DNA of 35,115 nt from Conoideocrella luteorostrata (Eukaryota > Ascomycota > Sordariomycetes > Hypocreales > Clavicipitaceae), in the NCBI GenBank assembly GCA_032433595.1, contig JASWJB010000390.1, positions 1-35,115 of the forward strand, in the 5' to 3' direction. The notes below the pieces were generated by a model that had not been told where the DNA came from, made no database searches, and saw only the letters and a program-made list of their open reading frames with translations. Below are positions 1-11,717 of this stretch, one piece after another. The stretch's first letter is position 1. Each line of letters starts with the position of its first letter. A program made the translations under genes and the position numbers.

Positions 1-28
1 CACACACACACACACTATATATATATAT
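1..28. repeat. CA/TA microsatellite
   Basis: A (CA)n tract of about 15 bases runs directly into a (TA)n tract. It is a simple compound microsatellite at the window edge, with no sign of the TTAGGG-type telomere repeat, so the edge is not a chromosome end. Confidence 0.9.
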
Positions 29-619
29 GGTTGGAAACAGCGTGTATGTTAAATGCGTCACTCGTGTAAGATTTCCAGCATGACTTATGCTTTCCCTGGC
101 CAGACGTGACAAAAATTTGTCCCTAGTTCGAGATCCTCGGTAGTGCGGAGTGCATATTATGAATACCATGACAACTATACATACTACTAGGCTTCAGCAG
201 ACGACACCCCTTTTTACAGGCGAATCTACCGAGTATCTGGCTACAAGTCCCATCATCTCCAATCAGACACCAAGCAATGTAGACACGGTTGCACTCATCG
301 ACATCAAAATGCCTCGTCTCCTTCGTATTATTATGTATCCTCATTACTGCTCTATCCAACAACACTCCGTCTCCAAAGACCTGAATCCCTTCCTCCCCCA
401 TGGTACATACGCACTAAATAATACCGGGGTATCTCGAATTCGTGCTGATTATGATGATGTGATGTTGCTGCAAAGACCCACAAGATGATGAGCCAAAAAG
501 TAAAATGGAATAAATCGCCGATGCCGCTGCCACTACCCACTACCCACTATCATGTCCATTGATATCCAACGTATTCAGATGTGTATCCGCTTCAAAAAAG
601 CAACTTGTAATAAATTCGT
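29..619. other. Intergenic, no gene seen
   Basis: Sequence downstream of the alpha/beta hydrolase gene. The open frames on both strands (up to 112 codons) have low-complexity or incoherent translations with no recognisable domain. It probably holds the 3' UTR and terminator of the minus-strand hydrolase. Confidence 0.6.
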
Positions 620-3479
620 CTACACCCGATTGAGTGGCACCCGGCGCACTCTATCGCGGTCCTTTCGTCCATCCGCGCCAGTCACTCGCATCCAGTCCTC
701 CCACTCCTTGCTCATCTCCATCAGTACCGAGCCCATGACTGTCGCACTGGCCATTAATCCGTGCCCCTCTCCCTCCAAAACACGCACCTCGCATCGTCGC
801 ATCGTCATGCCGAGCCATTTCACATTCTCGACAGGTACCCTGGTGTCCCTACTGCCATGGTGAATCACCACCGGACGCGTAATGTCGACGTAGCGGAACC
901 CAATCGAGTGTCGTCGCTCAAGACATACTAATAGATCAACAGCTGGGTTGGCTCCTGTGGTTGCCAACTCCCAGATAGCGTGAGTCAGTCGCGTGTCGTA
1001 GGTCATTTGGCGTTCCTTGTCGGCCATGGCATCAAAGGTGGAATCAGCAACCGTTGATCCTCCGTTGATGTGATGACCCCCAACCGGCTGAATCTGGTCC
1101 ATGTTTTCGCTCATATTGGGAGACTCTAATCCCACTTCGCCATTTTGGTCATCGGCTCTTTCTCTCTTCTGTGGCGTGTTGCTAAACTGATCATTATCGT
1201 GCATGGCAGAGATGTTGCGATTACCACCGGTATTGTTGCCATTACTGTCTTTTCCATGGTTGTTGGGCCTCCGCTTTGTACGTCGTGGATTCTTTGGTAA
1301 CGAGCTTGTGATGGAGCTGCTTGTTGCCGTCATGAAACTGCTGTTTGCAGCTTTCAGTAGAGGCGTCGGTAATGCCCTCAAGATCTTTTGCGATGTTGGG
1401 ATGGCATTAGTCGGAGGTAGAGTTTGAGAGCCGCCAAAGACATTCATCTGAGACGGGGGGATCCAAGGCGCCAAGAGATGAATCCGACCCCTGATGTGTT
1501 GTGGCATGCGCAGGGCTGTTGCAAGAGCGTAAATCGCACCGGCCGAGTGAGCGAGAATGGAGAATTTGGTGATCTTGAGCGCCTGACAAATAGCGTAAAC
1601 GTCGTCTGCATCTATAAGTTAGCAAATCGCCACAGTCGATTATCCATGAACCGGGATATCTCTGGTGCTCACCTGGCCAGCTTAATGGAGTCGTCGCGCC
1701 ATCAGCATATGGCTCGCTATCACCAACACCAGGTCGATCAGGGGTGATAAGACGAAGCTTCAAGGTAAGCGCCAATTCATCGTAAAAAGCCGTAATGTAT
1801 CGGGTCAGGCCCATGCCAACGCAGCAGAAAACAGCCGATCCGCTGGCATCTCCAACTTCTGAGAAAGATATTACACGTCCCGTTACGGGGTGTCGAATCT
1901 TTTGAGACAGACGAGGGGAACACAGATACGATTCTACAGCGTCATCGACCGAGTCTGCGGACGCGGGACGCTCGTATCCCGCGGGATAAACATTTTGAGA
2001 TTGTGAAGAGTCTGGCGACGGATCGTTGAAGCTGGTTCTTGAATCGCTGCGCGGACTCAGCTGTCCAGATAGCTGTCCTGACAACCGTTTTAGACGGGAA
2101 CTGCTTCGCTTGAGGCGCAATGCTTCTTTGGGGCCCGGACTTAGACGACCCGACAGTCGACTGTTGCTGGGCTCAGCACTATGCTCATCGCGCCGTCGTT
2201 GTGCCACGGCGGGAAACGGCGCCCCTTCGTCATTGTAGTCGGTTGCGACAACACGAGCGGGTTCATAAGCCGGCCGAGTTGCTCTTGATGTCGAAACGGG
2301 CGACGCCGGGTATTCGTCCGGTCCCAGCAAAAACGACTTGCCTTGTATGGCCGTGTCTGAACCAGCGCGTGCGTGTTGCTTTTGTAGTCGCGTTGGCGGT
2401 TCGTCGACGTTGGGGCGAGCGCGTTCTTCTGCCTCGATGATCGCGTCGCCTACTGTCGCATCACTTTCTCGTTTCGACCGCCGGGCACTAGATCTCTTTT
2501 GTTGCGTCCGTGACTTTCTTAAGCTGGAGTCCCGAGTCGGTATTGGCTGCGGGCTACCAAACGTCTTCTTTTCATCTGCTGGCTCCGGGTTGTCGCTATG
2601 TGAACCCGGCTCTTCGCTGATGGCAGTCCCGGCGAGAAAAGGACTGGGTCTGCTTCCATTGTTCATGCTGCTAATTGACCCTCCAACAGACTCGCTCGTG
2701 CTACCTGCCCTGCCTGATAGTCGTTTCCTGTCATGCTCCCTCTCTCGAAGGCGCTCCTTGGAGCTCATATACATGAGGGCCTTTGTGCTTCGGCCAGACT
2801 TCTTGCCCCAGCTGTCATGCGACCGATGGTGTTTCAGCTCTGGGTTCGGTCCAGTCCCGCGTTCTATAGATAGGTTTCCTATGCTGTGGGTGTCGTCATT
2901 CTTGGATGTGGTAGAGCCTGGAGACGAGGGACGCGACGTGATGCTATTACTGCTGCGAATGAAATTCCGAAAGCCGGACCCGCTGTCACGGCTAGGACTA
3001 TGAGCTTTGGGGCTCTTTGCACCCGTCAGCGGCGAATATCCGCTGGTTGGCTTCGAGGTGCGAACGATTGGAGGGCTCGCTGCGAGATTATCGAGAGAGG
3101 TTGGAAGTTGCGACGGCTCCTGGGATTCGGAACGAGCATAAGCGCCGTAATCGACTCCAAAGCTCCCCGAGATGGGACTGGATGGGCTTGGCAGACCAAA
3201 GTTGATAGTAGCTGCTTGCGACTCGAAGAGACTGTTTGCGGGCTGGGAAATGACACTGAGACTAGTGATGAGGTTGGAGATGACCTCGGGAGAGGCAGGA
3301 GGGATGCTAACCCGCTTGGCTGGCTGCGGCGAGCGACGACGAGAAGTGCGAGAGTCGAGATCCCGCGGGTCTCTAGAGTCTCTGGGAACTCTGGGATCTC
3401 TCTGGGAGTCGTTAAGGTGGTGTCGAGCTGGGACAGGGGGTACTTTGTCTTCTATCGAACCCGTCGATCTGAGGTCCAT
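620..3479 (-). CDS. Alpha/beta hydrolase with long disordered N-terminal half
   Basis: Two exons, 3479-1673 and 1611-620, with a 61-bp intron (1672-1612, GTGAGC...TATAG) restoring one frame of 932 aa. Residues 1 to about 550 are Ser/Arg/Pro-rich low complexity, with Arg-Asp repeats near residues 28-45 and many SP/RRxS-type sites, and are presumably disordered. A hydrolase core follows: VFCCVG then an oxyanion-side stretch, DRPGVGDS near residue 585, nucleophile elbow AHSAG with Ser625, and a late Asp858 (GSRD) and His886 (EGEGHG), a complete Ser-Asp-His set. Between Ser625 and Asp858 lies a Ser/Asn/Arg-rich insertion in the lid position. Cytosolic by default, since no signal peptide or membrane segment is visible. 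The substrate is unknown; it could be an esterase, lipase-like enzyme or an inactive scaffold. The start at 3479 is the first ATG of the open frame; the long tail could be phospho-regulated. Confidence 0.88.
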
Positions 3480-3687
3480 TGTCTTGGAGGGAGTTGTCGG
3501 CCGTCGGCCGTCGTCTCGCGGCGGTCAGGCCGAGGCTGCAAAACGGTGGATACGCAGTACGGCGGCAGTAGTCGCGATCGAGCAGCAGGCCGTATGCAGT
3601 AACAGCCACAAGTCCAAGAGCCTGGTTAACTGCGCGACTCGACTCGCAGGGCTTTCTTAGCCGGTCCTGTTCGGATCTGAAAAGCAA

Positions 3688-3726
3688 GTGTGTATGTGTG
3701 TGTGTGTGTGTGCGTGTGTGCGTGTG
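3688..3726. repeat. GT microsatellite in hydrolase 5' region
   Basis: An interrupted GT tract (with TA and GC interruptions) about 210 bp upstream of the hydrolase ATG. Read on the transcribed strand it is a CA-rich leader or promoter element. It also produces spurious Cys-Val or His-Thr repeat ORFs. Confidence 0.9.
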
Positions 3727-4281
3727 ACGTTGCGCCAGCTACGAGGCAAGTTCCAAACCGTTTCTGCGCACAGTCGTTCGAGCTGGCAGCGCGCTGCTGC
3801 TGCCGGCTCAAGCCAATGCAGGTTTATATTAACTGCTCCGTAAACCGGGGGCCGCAGGTGCGGATAGCTGCGTCGATGAATGCGAGTTCGTCTGTGTGGA
3901 AAGTGGTCCTAGACTGCGAGACAGGCAGCAAGGAGTGGATTGATGGCGGCGGCGAGTGGGGAGGCGGGCTCGTGCGTGCGTGCGTTGCAGGTGCGTCCAG
4001 TAATGGCGGCTCGAACATCGAGCTCAAAACAGAAAAGGGTAGCAGCGATGTCGAGAAACAAATATGCCATCGACATGTGCGGCACTCCAGAGTAAGCTTG
4101 GGAGTGTTGTATGAAGAGGGGAGGCTCGAATGAATACGGCTGTCAAGCAGGGCATTTGGTGAACGAGGACACTCCCAATACCGCCTGCCGGCACGGGCTG
4201 AGAAAATCAAAGCGACGGAGCAAAAGCTGCAGATTTCTCCTATTTCTTTGTTCAGTTTTGTTCCGACCTGTTTTCTTTTGT

Positions 4282-4313
4282 TTGGCCAGGCTTGGCCAGG
4301 CTTGGCTTGGCTC
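4282..4313. repeat. Short tandem repeat TTGGCCAGGC
   Basis: Two perfect copies of the 10-mer TTGGCCAGGC followed by two copies of TTGGC. It lies in the gene-free interval; no function is evident. Confidence 0.85.
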
Positions 4314-6583
4314 GTACCTGTCGTCCTTGTTGCCAAGCAAAGGGGTAAAATGGGCCGAATCAGGTACCTCTGATCACTAACTCCGCAATCTATCTCGTAC
4401 AGGCTTTTGGTGGAGTCGGCAACGGGATATTGGATAGAGCCGTAGAATACATGCTTTGGCTGAAGTGTCACAGCAGCAGACAATGCACTGGTATTTGCTA
4501 TTTTACTACACTGTCTTGCTGGTTTCTTGAAAACACCCAACATGTCTGCGAGACAGATTCTCGGGACGCACTGAACTACATGCCGTCGTGGCCAGAGTCC
4601 AGACAGTAGAGACCAGAGAGCGCCGGCCCTCCAAACTGTCATCATCCCCTGATTCCCCTTGTCGCCCTTGTCGCCCCGGGCTGAGATGACGGCCAAGGGT
4701 TCACACCGATTGTGGCTGACAATCCCGGCCTGTTCACGGCGGTCAGATGCCAATGTCTCGCATCCCGTCCGTGATTCGATTTCCAGCAAAAAAGCCACTG
4801 GGAAAGTAATTCCATGGCTGCATGGCTAGCTGGCCAGCGCGGCGCAAGTCTGGCCACGGGTTGGGGCTGTCACAGCTGGAAGCAGCATTGTATTGTAAAG
4901 TCTTGTGGATGGGCTCCACGACGACTGTTTCCGGTTGCAGACATACTAGTAGAGTAACTACTCCGCAGTTATCGCATGAATGCAAGTTGTCCGTACAAAG
5001 CTGCGATTCATACTCCGTAGCACATCGTGTTTTAATTAAAACTCTCGTCGTTGTTTCAGGGCTTGTGTGCTCCGTGCATCCACCCAACTGTCAAAGTCCG
5101 GAGCGTGGTTGGCAAATGACAGCAGTCTACGGAGTACTAGCGAACTTGGCTCTCGGATCCATCCATGTCTCTCGCCTAGCCGTTTGATTTGCACATGTTC
5201 CAGGAGCCGACACCGCAATGCACAACCCATTTCCATCGGGATATATTTAGTACTCGCGTTACATGGGGCGGACGGACAATGAACGATTGCTTTGTTGGTC
5301 TTATTTACGGGAGTACGGACGAGCCATGAACGGCCAGAATCCTATTACCACTTGTCTGCGCGAAGGGTCAAGCTTGTGGCAGAAACGGGTGCATGTGCAA
5401 GTGCACGGCACCGCGTATGAAGCATATTCATTCTCTCCCCGTGCAAGACGGATATCGGTCCCTTGTCCGGCCTTGTTCAAGTCCGTCATTTCCAATTAAC
5501 GCAACTCTTCCTGATGCTGGGACTAATACATCACTCTCTTCCTTGGATGACTGGCTCCGAGTTGCCGAACGACGGGAAACCAGATCAGTGGCAGTCCATC
5601 TTGGTTGGACCGGCCATGCCTGATATCGCTTCGAAAACATTCCGGATGACCGGTACCGCACACAATGATAGAAGACGACCGACATATGGACTGCTGCATA
5701 GGACATCAAAGAGATCAGCAATGCCAGAGGTGTCGCGTCGGTCACGAATCTGCTGCCGCTGTTATAGACGTCGAGAGATAGTTACTCAAAAGTTCATCCC
5801 CAAGGCCTTCCGGGTCCAACCAAAGTCGATATGTCGCTGTCTTTGGTGTCCCGAGCCGGTGTCAATACGTACATGGTAAACCTGCGATAGTTTCAAAGAG
5901 GGGTTCATGCATTCCCGTCGCAAGCGGTAACTTAACTAGAATGATTCCAACAGTGTATTAGCGCGTCGACTTGCCACGAGTCTCTTACAGAGCCGCAGCT
6001 CATGTAACCACATAACTTGCACCGGCTAGAACCGCATTCAACGGCACAGTAACTGTACATGTACACCTGGTCAGGATGTACAAGGGACAAATATGCCCCA
6101 TGGCAATATGTGCAGTAATATTGACAATTCTACCAAATTTATCTGTCCTAAACCTCCGCACATTGACATCGACCTGGCCGCGCAAAAGATGGAGCAACGG
6201 GACTAGTTACTGGTTCTCCTCCCCACCCAGAGGCGTGCCAGTCACCAGCCAACTAACTGCCGTTTTCCCCAGAAATGTCGAGACTCCCCACGTCATCCGC
6301 CAAGGCGCCACCAACAAGCTTGCCTTGGTTGCTGCTGCGTACTTGGCGCGGCTCAACACCACCAAAACCTGAGTTGCGCCCCGAATCTCACTTTTTGCTG
6401 TCGTCGCCGCAATCTTCACCGCGACGGATATCAGTACGGCCTTCATTCCATACCAGCAGCCAGCCGTGCGTACGGATTGGACGTAGCGCATTCACGAATC
6501 CACCTGACGGTCAATCCGCTCCCCTTGCGCCAAGCTCACATCAAGCAAGCTGCCGCCGCCGCAACACCAACGCTGCCGCCGCC

Positions 6584-7576
6584 ATGATAGACGTCCTCCT
6601 CTCGATACCAATCCTCTCCTATGTCTTCTTCCCAACCGCGGGAGCGTCGCTTTCGACCTCCGTAAACATCATCTTCTTCTACATGACCTGGTCCAGCCTC
6701 GTGTTTTCCCACCACGCCCTCGAGATCCACCTGTCCGGCCTGCTCGTCCTCCGCGTCATATTCTGGCTGGTCCCGTCCCTCATCTTCCTCCTGTTCGACG
6801 TCGGCCTGCCCAGCCTAGCCGTGGGATTCAAGCACGGCGGGCGCAGCTCCCTCCCGCCGCGCAATGCTCGCAAACTCGCCAAGACCATGGGACTCGCCAC
6901 ACTCAACGTCTTCGTCCTGCTGGCCGTCGAAGCCGCCGTGAGCATGGCCTACTCGCTCGTCTCGAAAAGGCACATCTTCAAGATGAGCACCACCTTGCCG
7001 CTCCCGTGGACCGTCACCAAGCATGTCACCCTCATCCTGGTGTCGCGCGAGGTCCTGATGTACTACCTACACCGGCGGGTCCTCCATGGGAACAACTCAG
7101 CATTGGCCAAGATGCACATGGCGTACGCTCACGACAAGCCCGGCGCGCCGTACAGTCTGCAGGTGTATACGGACCATCCTCTCGCGCTCCTGGTTCACCG
7201 CTTCTTGCCAGTCTATCTCCCGTCGGTGCTGATTCGCACACACATGCTCACATACTTTATCGTCATCATCATTACGACTATTGAAGAGACGCTCGCCATG
7301 TCGGGCTACACATTTATCCCTGGCATCGTCATGAGCGGCATCACGGCCCGTACGGCTATCCACTACGCAGGCAAGGGGTCTTCCAACTTTGGCGCTTTGG
7401 GGGTCATGGACTGGGGTCATGGCACAAGCAAAGGTCGCGACGTGCTCGAGGATGTGCGAAAGGAGGCGGACAAGCATCATGTCCAGGAGAGGTCGGCGAA
7501 GAAGGTAGATGAGGGGAGTAATGTGGTCAAAGGTGGCATGGACTCGCTGAGGAAGCGCGTCAAGTCGAGCAAGTGA
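6584..7576 (+). CDS. Fatty-acid hydroxylase / sterol-desaturase family membrane protein
   Basis: Single exon, 330 aa. The frame stays open further upstream (ATG at 6275), but the upstream 103 codons are Ser/Pro/Arg-rich and unlike the family, whereas the ATG at 6584 has a strong GCCGCC context and leads straight into a hydrophobic segment, so it is preferred. Several membrane spans are visible (about residues 3-45, 50-80, 100-125, 145-160, 210-245). Histidine boxes: HRRVLH (163-168), HMAYAHD (178-184), a DHP-LAL-HRFLP-YLP stretch typical of fungal members, an EETL-SGY motif, then IHY (His260) and SNFG-LGV-DWGHGT. The last two boxes are weaker than the usual HxHH/HxxHH, so metal ligation may differ or be lost. 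The tail from about 290 is Lys/Glu-rich. Expected in the ER membrane; substrate unknown (sterol, sphingolipid or fatty acid). Confidence 0.83.
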   Translation: MIDVLLSIPILSYVFFPTAGASLSTSVNIIFFYMTWSSLVFSHHALEIHLSGLLVLRVIFWLVPSLIFLLFDVGLPSLAVGFKHGGRSSLPPRNARKLAKTMGLATLNVFVLLAVEAAVSMAYSLVSKRHIFKMSTTLPLPWTVTKHVTLILVSREVLMYYLHRRVLHGNNSALAKMHMAYAHDKPGAPYSLQVYTDHPLALLVHRFLPVYLPSVLIRTHMLTYFIVIIITTIEETLAMSGYTFIPGIVMSGITARTAIHYAGKGSSNFGALGVMDWGHGTSKGRDVLEDVRKEADKHHVQERSAKKVDEGSNVVKGGMDSLRKRVKSSK

Positions 7577-8022
7577 TTGATGTGGTTGATGTAGCGGCGT
7601 TGGAGCAATTTTTTTTTTTTTTGGAAACGAAAAAAGAATGGTTGAGACATTTCAAGAGGACGGGAAAGGTATAATGACATATTTACTAGATACCCAGAGC
7701 CATAAGTTTGTTGCAAATAATCACTAGTCATAGTTGGAAATAAATTGAAGAGTCCGTAAAAACAGTGCACCTGGTAAAGCTTTACTTTTCGACGCAAAAA
7801 AGCCAAACTGCCATTCCTTTGTGTTGCCCCGATGCCTTCCTATCACCAGCATCATCTATTTACCTAAGTAGGTGCGTTTATTGCAGTTTTCAACGTTGTC
7901 TGGAAAGTAACACGTCTCCATTATATCACTCAATCAACGCAAGTAGTACCCAAAATGCCAGTTTATGCAGCCAAAACGAAACATGATCCGTTCTCTAAAG
8001 CAGCCCATTTGACGCCTTTCAC
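7577..8022. other. Convergent 3' interval
   Basis: Lies between the 3' ends of the desaturase-family gene and IML2. It includes a run of 14 T (7609-7622) shortly after the desaturase stop codon. No gene is seen; probably the two 3' UTRs and terminators. Confidence 0.6.
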
Positions 8023-10221
8023 TCACACCCACCCCATCCTTCTCTTGAACCACTCCAACGTCTGCAGTCCACTCTGCACACGCATGCCCACACGGGCATC
8101 CAACACGAACGACTCCCACGCCTTGACTTTCTCCAAATGTTCCTGGCATTCGTTGGCCTTGGTGCGTCTATACTCGTTGATTTCCTCTGGCGTTTGCCCT
8201 ACCGGATTGCAGCATTCCATCCACGCAACGACGGCGAGTTCGTAGTTTGCCACGGGGAGAACGTAGTCATCTTTGTGGCCTCCTTTAAAGGCGTATCTAA
8301 CACAGTAACGGTTTTAGTGCATGCATGGCTTGGAAGAAGTAATCAAGAAAAAAAGAGAGATTGGGGGATGAGGGATTAGGGTAGTGCCGGCAATCTCAGG
8401 GATCACTCACCGATCATGCGACAAGACATGCTCGTCCAGCATCGCCACCGCTTCGTCCATTTTTCCCATGCCTTGCAAAATCGACGACACCGAAATCGCC
8501 GCGACCGCCATATCGTCCTTCTGGGACTTCAGCGTCTCCACAATGTCCGGCCCGGCCGTACACCTCGTCCAATCTAGATGTTCCATCGCCTTAGACAACT
8601 CCCGCTCACTCATCCTCTTCTGCCCGTTCCACATATAACAGATCTCAATGGCGGGACTCGTCCCAACCGCATCTGCCAAGTCCACGTCGAACCTCTTGGC
8701 ATAGTCCTCCCATTTTGCGATCTTGCGCTGCGCGAACGTCTCGAGGGGTAGTTGGCGGGCCATGAGGCGCTGTTTGCCGGACACTTGGGGGACTTTTCGG
8801 AAATACTCCTCTGTTTGTTTCTTGAAGCGCCTCACCTCGCTTTCTTCCACGGGACTCCTATGGTAGGCATCGCGGTAGAGTTCCAAAGCCGCACAACCAG
8901 CCATGTAGTAATACATGCCGGGGCTCCAATCACTGATCTCCAGACACTTGAGGAACGTGTCGCGCATAAGGTCCCATTTCTGGAGAATCATGGCATTGAT
9001 GCCGAGCTCGAAGTAGTTCACGGCGGTAATTTGCTTCATGGCCGATTCTTTCCCTGTGGATAACAACTCAACGGCCTTTTCGAGGTTCTTGTCGTTGGCG
9101 TACAGCCGGGACTCCTCGACGCGCCACATGCGGGAATCGGGATATCGCGAGCGGAGGTCGTAAAGAAGTCTCTTGCATTTGTCGTGGGGAGGGCCTACTG
9201 ACTCAGCGTCTTCGTTGTAGTCCTGTGGCGAGGGGAGAATGTCAACTGCGCCGAGAAGGCCGTTGTAGTATGCCAGCAGCATCATGCCGCCGAGTGCGCC
9301 GTTGATGTTATCATGGGCTGCGGAGCGCCAGAGCATGCGGACGCCTCGCCCGCGATCGCCGCGAAAGCCTACAACGGAGAGAATGCGCGAGAAGGACGGC
9401 GGCACGAGGCTGAGGATGAGGAGGATGAGGCCGAAGCACATGTTCGCACCGGAGTGAATGAATATGTCCATCGGGTCGCTGACGTCCAACTCGGTTTCCA
9501 AATGGACTGACTGGAGCTTGAGCGGCGTTACAGGTCGGGAACTGTCATAGTCGGATTCTCCAGGTGGCGAGTCTTCCGGGACAGCAAGGTGCGTGGACGA
9601 CGAGTTCTTGTTCACTCCATTGGGAGTTTGCACCCCAGATGAGTCTTTTGAATCCAAGGCATCGTGCCCTACTCCATTACTCAACGCCGCCTTTTGCGCA
9701 GCCATTGCCTTTGCCTCGGCCGCCACAATGCCGTCCAGTATGATAAACGCCTTTCTCAACTTATAAAAGCTCTTCATGCTCTCCACTACACTTTCATTTA
9801 GCACGCCCACCACTGCGCTCATCAGCTGCGTCTCGGCTCTCACCAACTCGTACTCCGTGCCAGGGGGATATATCCTACTTGTCCCGGCAGCGTGGTGCCC
9901 GCTATACCTCTGGGCTTTTTTGTAGTCATGCCATGCCTGGTTCTCACAATCTGCCAGCTTAGTCGCCGCCTGCGCCATGACCTCCTTCTCAAACCCCAAA
10001 ATAGAGCGCATAAAGAACGTGACAGATGCACCGAGACTGTGAAACGACGAATCACCCTTTTCTAACCCTTCAGATGCACCGTCGATGTCATCATTCATGA
10101 TGAGCGCAGTCCATTTTAGGGCATCTGCGAGGTTCTCGCGCTCTTTCAGAAAATAATCTTTGGCTTTGAGCGAGTCGGTGGACGAGTTAGACGAGCGGAA
10201 CCATCCGCTTAGAAGGCTCAT
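8023..10221 (-). CDS. IML2: IML2 / TTC39-type TPR protein
   Basis: Two exons, 10221-8411 and 8296-8023, joined across a 114-bp intron (8410-8297, GTGAGT...TTAG); 694 aa, near the size of yeast Iml2 (about 730). The frame extends upstream to 10449, but the ATG at 10221 begins a family-like N-terminus (MSLLSGWF...), so the upstream 76 codons are treated as leader. Recognisable signatures: a GTEYELV-AETQLMSAVVGVLNES stretch near residues 125-150 followed by FYKLRKA, a GAN-FGLILLILSLVPP stretch, and TPR-like helices in the C-terminal half (YYYMAGCAALELYR, AMLDEHVLS, NYELAVVAW). A Ser/Asp-rich linker of about 60 residues separates the first helical block from the middle. The family (DUF3808) is linked in yeast to clearance of misfolded-protein inclusions at lipid droplets; its biochemical activity is unclear. 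Confidence 0.9.
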
Positions 10222-11717
10222 TGTAAATGACGCATCGGTGAATGCTGCGCTGTCTAGTAGAGTGAAGGAGGGGGCGAGAAAAGGAACAGGAAAGAAGTTT
10301 GAAGAGATGGGCAAATATGGCCGAACGGTGTGAATATCAGCCCTAGATAAGCCCACCGTCACAACAAGTTCCAGGACGCTCTCGGAGATAAGTCCTATTC
10401 TCTTAGTTCTGTGCCTTTTGTCGTTGGTATCAAATGGCGAAGCGGACAATCAGCGAGGCTAACTAAGCCTTGAAAGCACGCCCCAGGGACGCGGATGTTT
10501 GGCTGTTGGCTGTGAGAGATAGCCCCCCCCCGATGGAGCAAGGAACGCGCGGCGAAAACCAGTTGACGTTATCCGCTCTAAGGCTGCCGATCCGTAGGCC
10601 CCGGGGTCGTTTTGACTTGGCTCTGCGCAAATGCCCCAGTGCTCGTATCCATCAACAAGTCATCCATGGATTCGGGTGCCCGTTCCTGCCGGGAAGGAAC
10701 AGAGCCCGGAAGCCCGGTAACAACCCCAACGTCAAGGTCAACGTCAACGGCTATGTCTACCACCTGTCGTGCGGGTGCTAAATTGCATGACCCTTTGCAG
10801 CGTGGTTGGGTCAGCTACGAAGGTCACGTAAATTGTCCCCCGAGTGCCTGGGCAGCAAATCCACACTAGGCACTTCGAACGATTGGCATGCATCATTGCG
10901 TGGCAGGCTGAGCGTGCATTTGCTGAGGACCAATGAATGACAATGTCGTCATGGGCATTACTGAGTCAACGAATTGACTGGGTGCATGTGCCTGGTAATG
11001 ACTGGGAGCAGTGGGAAGATTGAGCAGCCCAGTAACTTATTAACTAACAACCTGACGGATCAATTTGGTAGATCGAATTTTGAATGTCACGCATCAAATC
11101 GCCCTGTCGATCCCCGTAAAAATGCAAACCTCGCGGCAGCGCACAGCATCAGCACGCGATCATTGCTACAGGCAGTGGCACTTATGCACCTGCTTCGTCC
11201 CTTCGAGCGGCTCAGTGAAGCCTTACATTTACTGTCGATGATTTATTGCATGGTTTTTTCCTCAATAGAGCTGTAAATATAACTTGATGATGCTGTTGTG
11301 CGTGACCTCGATGGATCTCAATAATAAGTGCTGCTCTTTGAGCTCACACAACGATTCCTCTCGAACCCGATCCTCCACGCAATAAATTAAACTTGTAAGT
11401 ATTCGCGCTGCACAAATGTCAAACTGCTTAGACTTGCAGCCTTTTTCTTTTCCCTTTTCCCACCCAACCTTGCACTCCGGTGCGTTTGGCCGACAGCCTC
11501 TGCTCAACGTCATTTCGAGCTGCCGCTACCCTGCACCAATCCGCCAACCAGCGGGGCAGCATTCTTCCGCCCCGTTCTACCTCCAAGGTCACCATCCAAT
11601 CCACCATCTCGCACCATCACCAGCCATCACCAGCGCAACAAAGCATATCCCTCCCCGAACCACTACTATCCGCTAAGCTATCTCTGATCCTCACACATAC
11701 GACCCAATCCGTTCAAA
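10222..11717. other. Divergent promoter interval (IML2 / SEM1)
   Basis: 1.5 kb between two divergently transcribed genes. It holds a run of nine C (10523-10531) and CT/CA-rich sequence at 11440-11690 just upstream of SEM1, as expected of a leader. The open frames here have no domain. Confidence 0.6.

Larger units (their letters stand above)
3480..6583. other. 3.1-kb gene-free interval (divergent promoters)
   Basis: This separates the minus-strand hydrolase from the plus-strand desaturase, so it should carry both promoters and 5' UTRs. The longest open frame (3824-4798, minus, 324 codons) translates to incoherent, compositionally odd sequence with no domain. I find no spliced gene. It holds a GT microsatellite, a short TTGGCCAGGC tandem repeat and two TACGGAGTA nonamers (5011-5019 on the complement, 5128-5136). 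Confidence 0.6.

Noticed and set aside
1..28. Possible chromosome end
   Set aside because: The repeat is CA/TA dinucleotide, not a telomeric hexamer array.
2338..3602. Plus-strand frames of 221 and 238 codons antisense to the hydrolase
   Set aside because: They are shadows of the Ser/Arg-rich low-complexity coding of the minus-strand hydrolase and show no domain.
3824..4798. 324-codon minus-strand open frame
   Set aside because: The translation has no domain, irregular composition and repeats created by the TTGGCCAGGC tract; it overlaps other equally long random frames in GC-rich intergenic DNA.
5463..5879. 138-codon plus-strand frame in the 3.1-kb interval
   Set aside because: Incoherent composition, no domain, and overlapped by other frames of similar length on both strands.
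6275..6583. 103-codon N-terminal extension of the desaturase-family protein
   Set aside because: Ser/Pro/Arg-rich and unlike family N-termini; the ATG at 6584 has the stronger context and begins the membrane domain.
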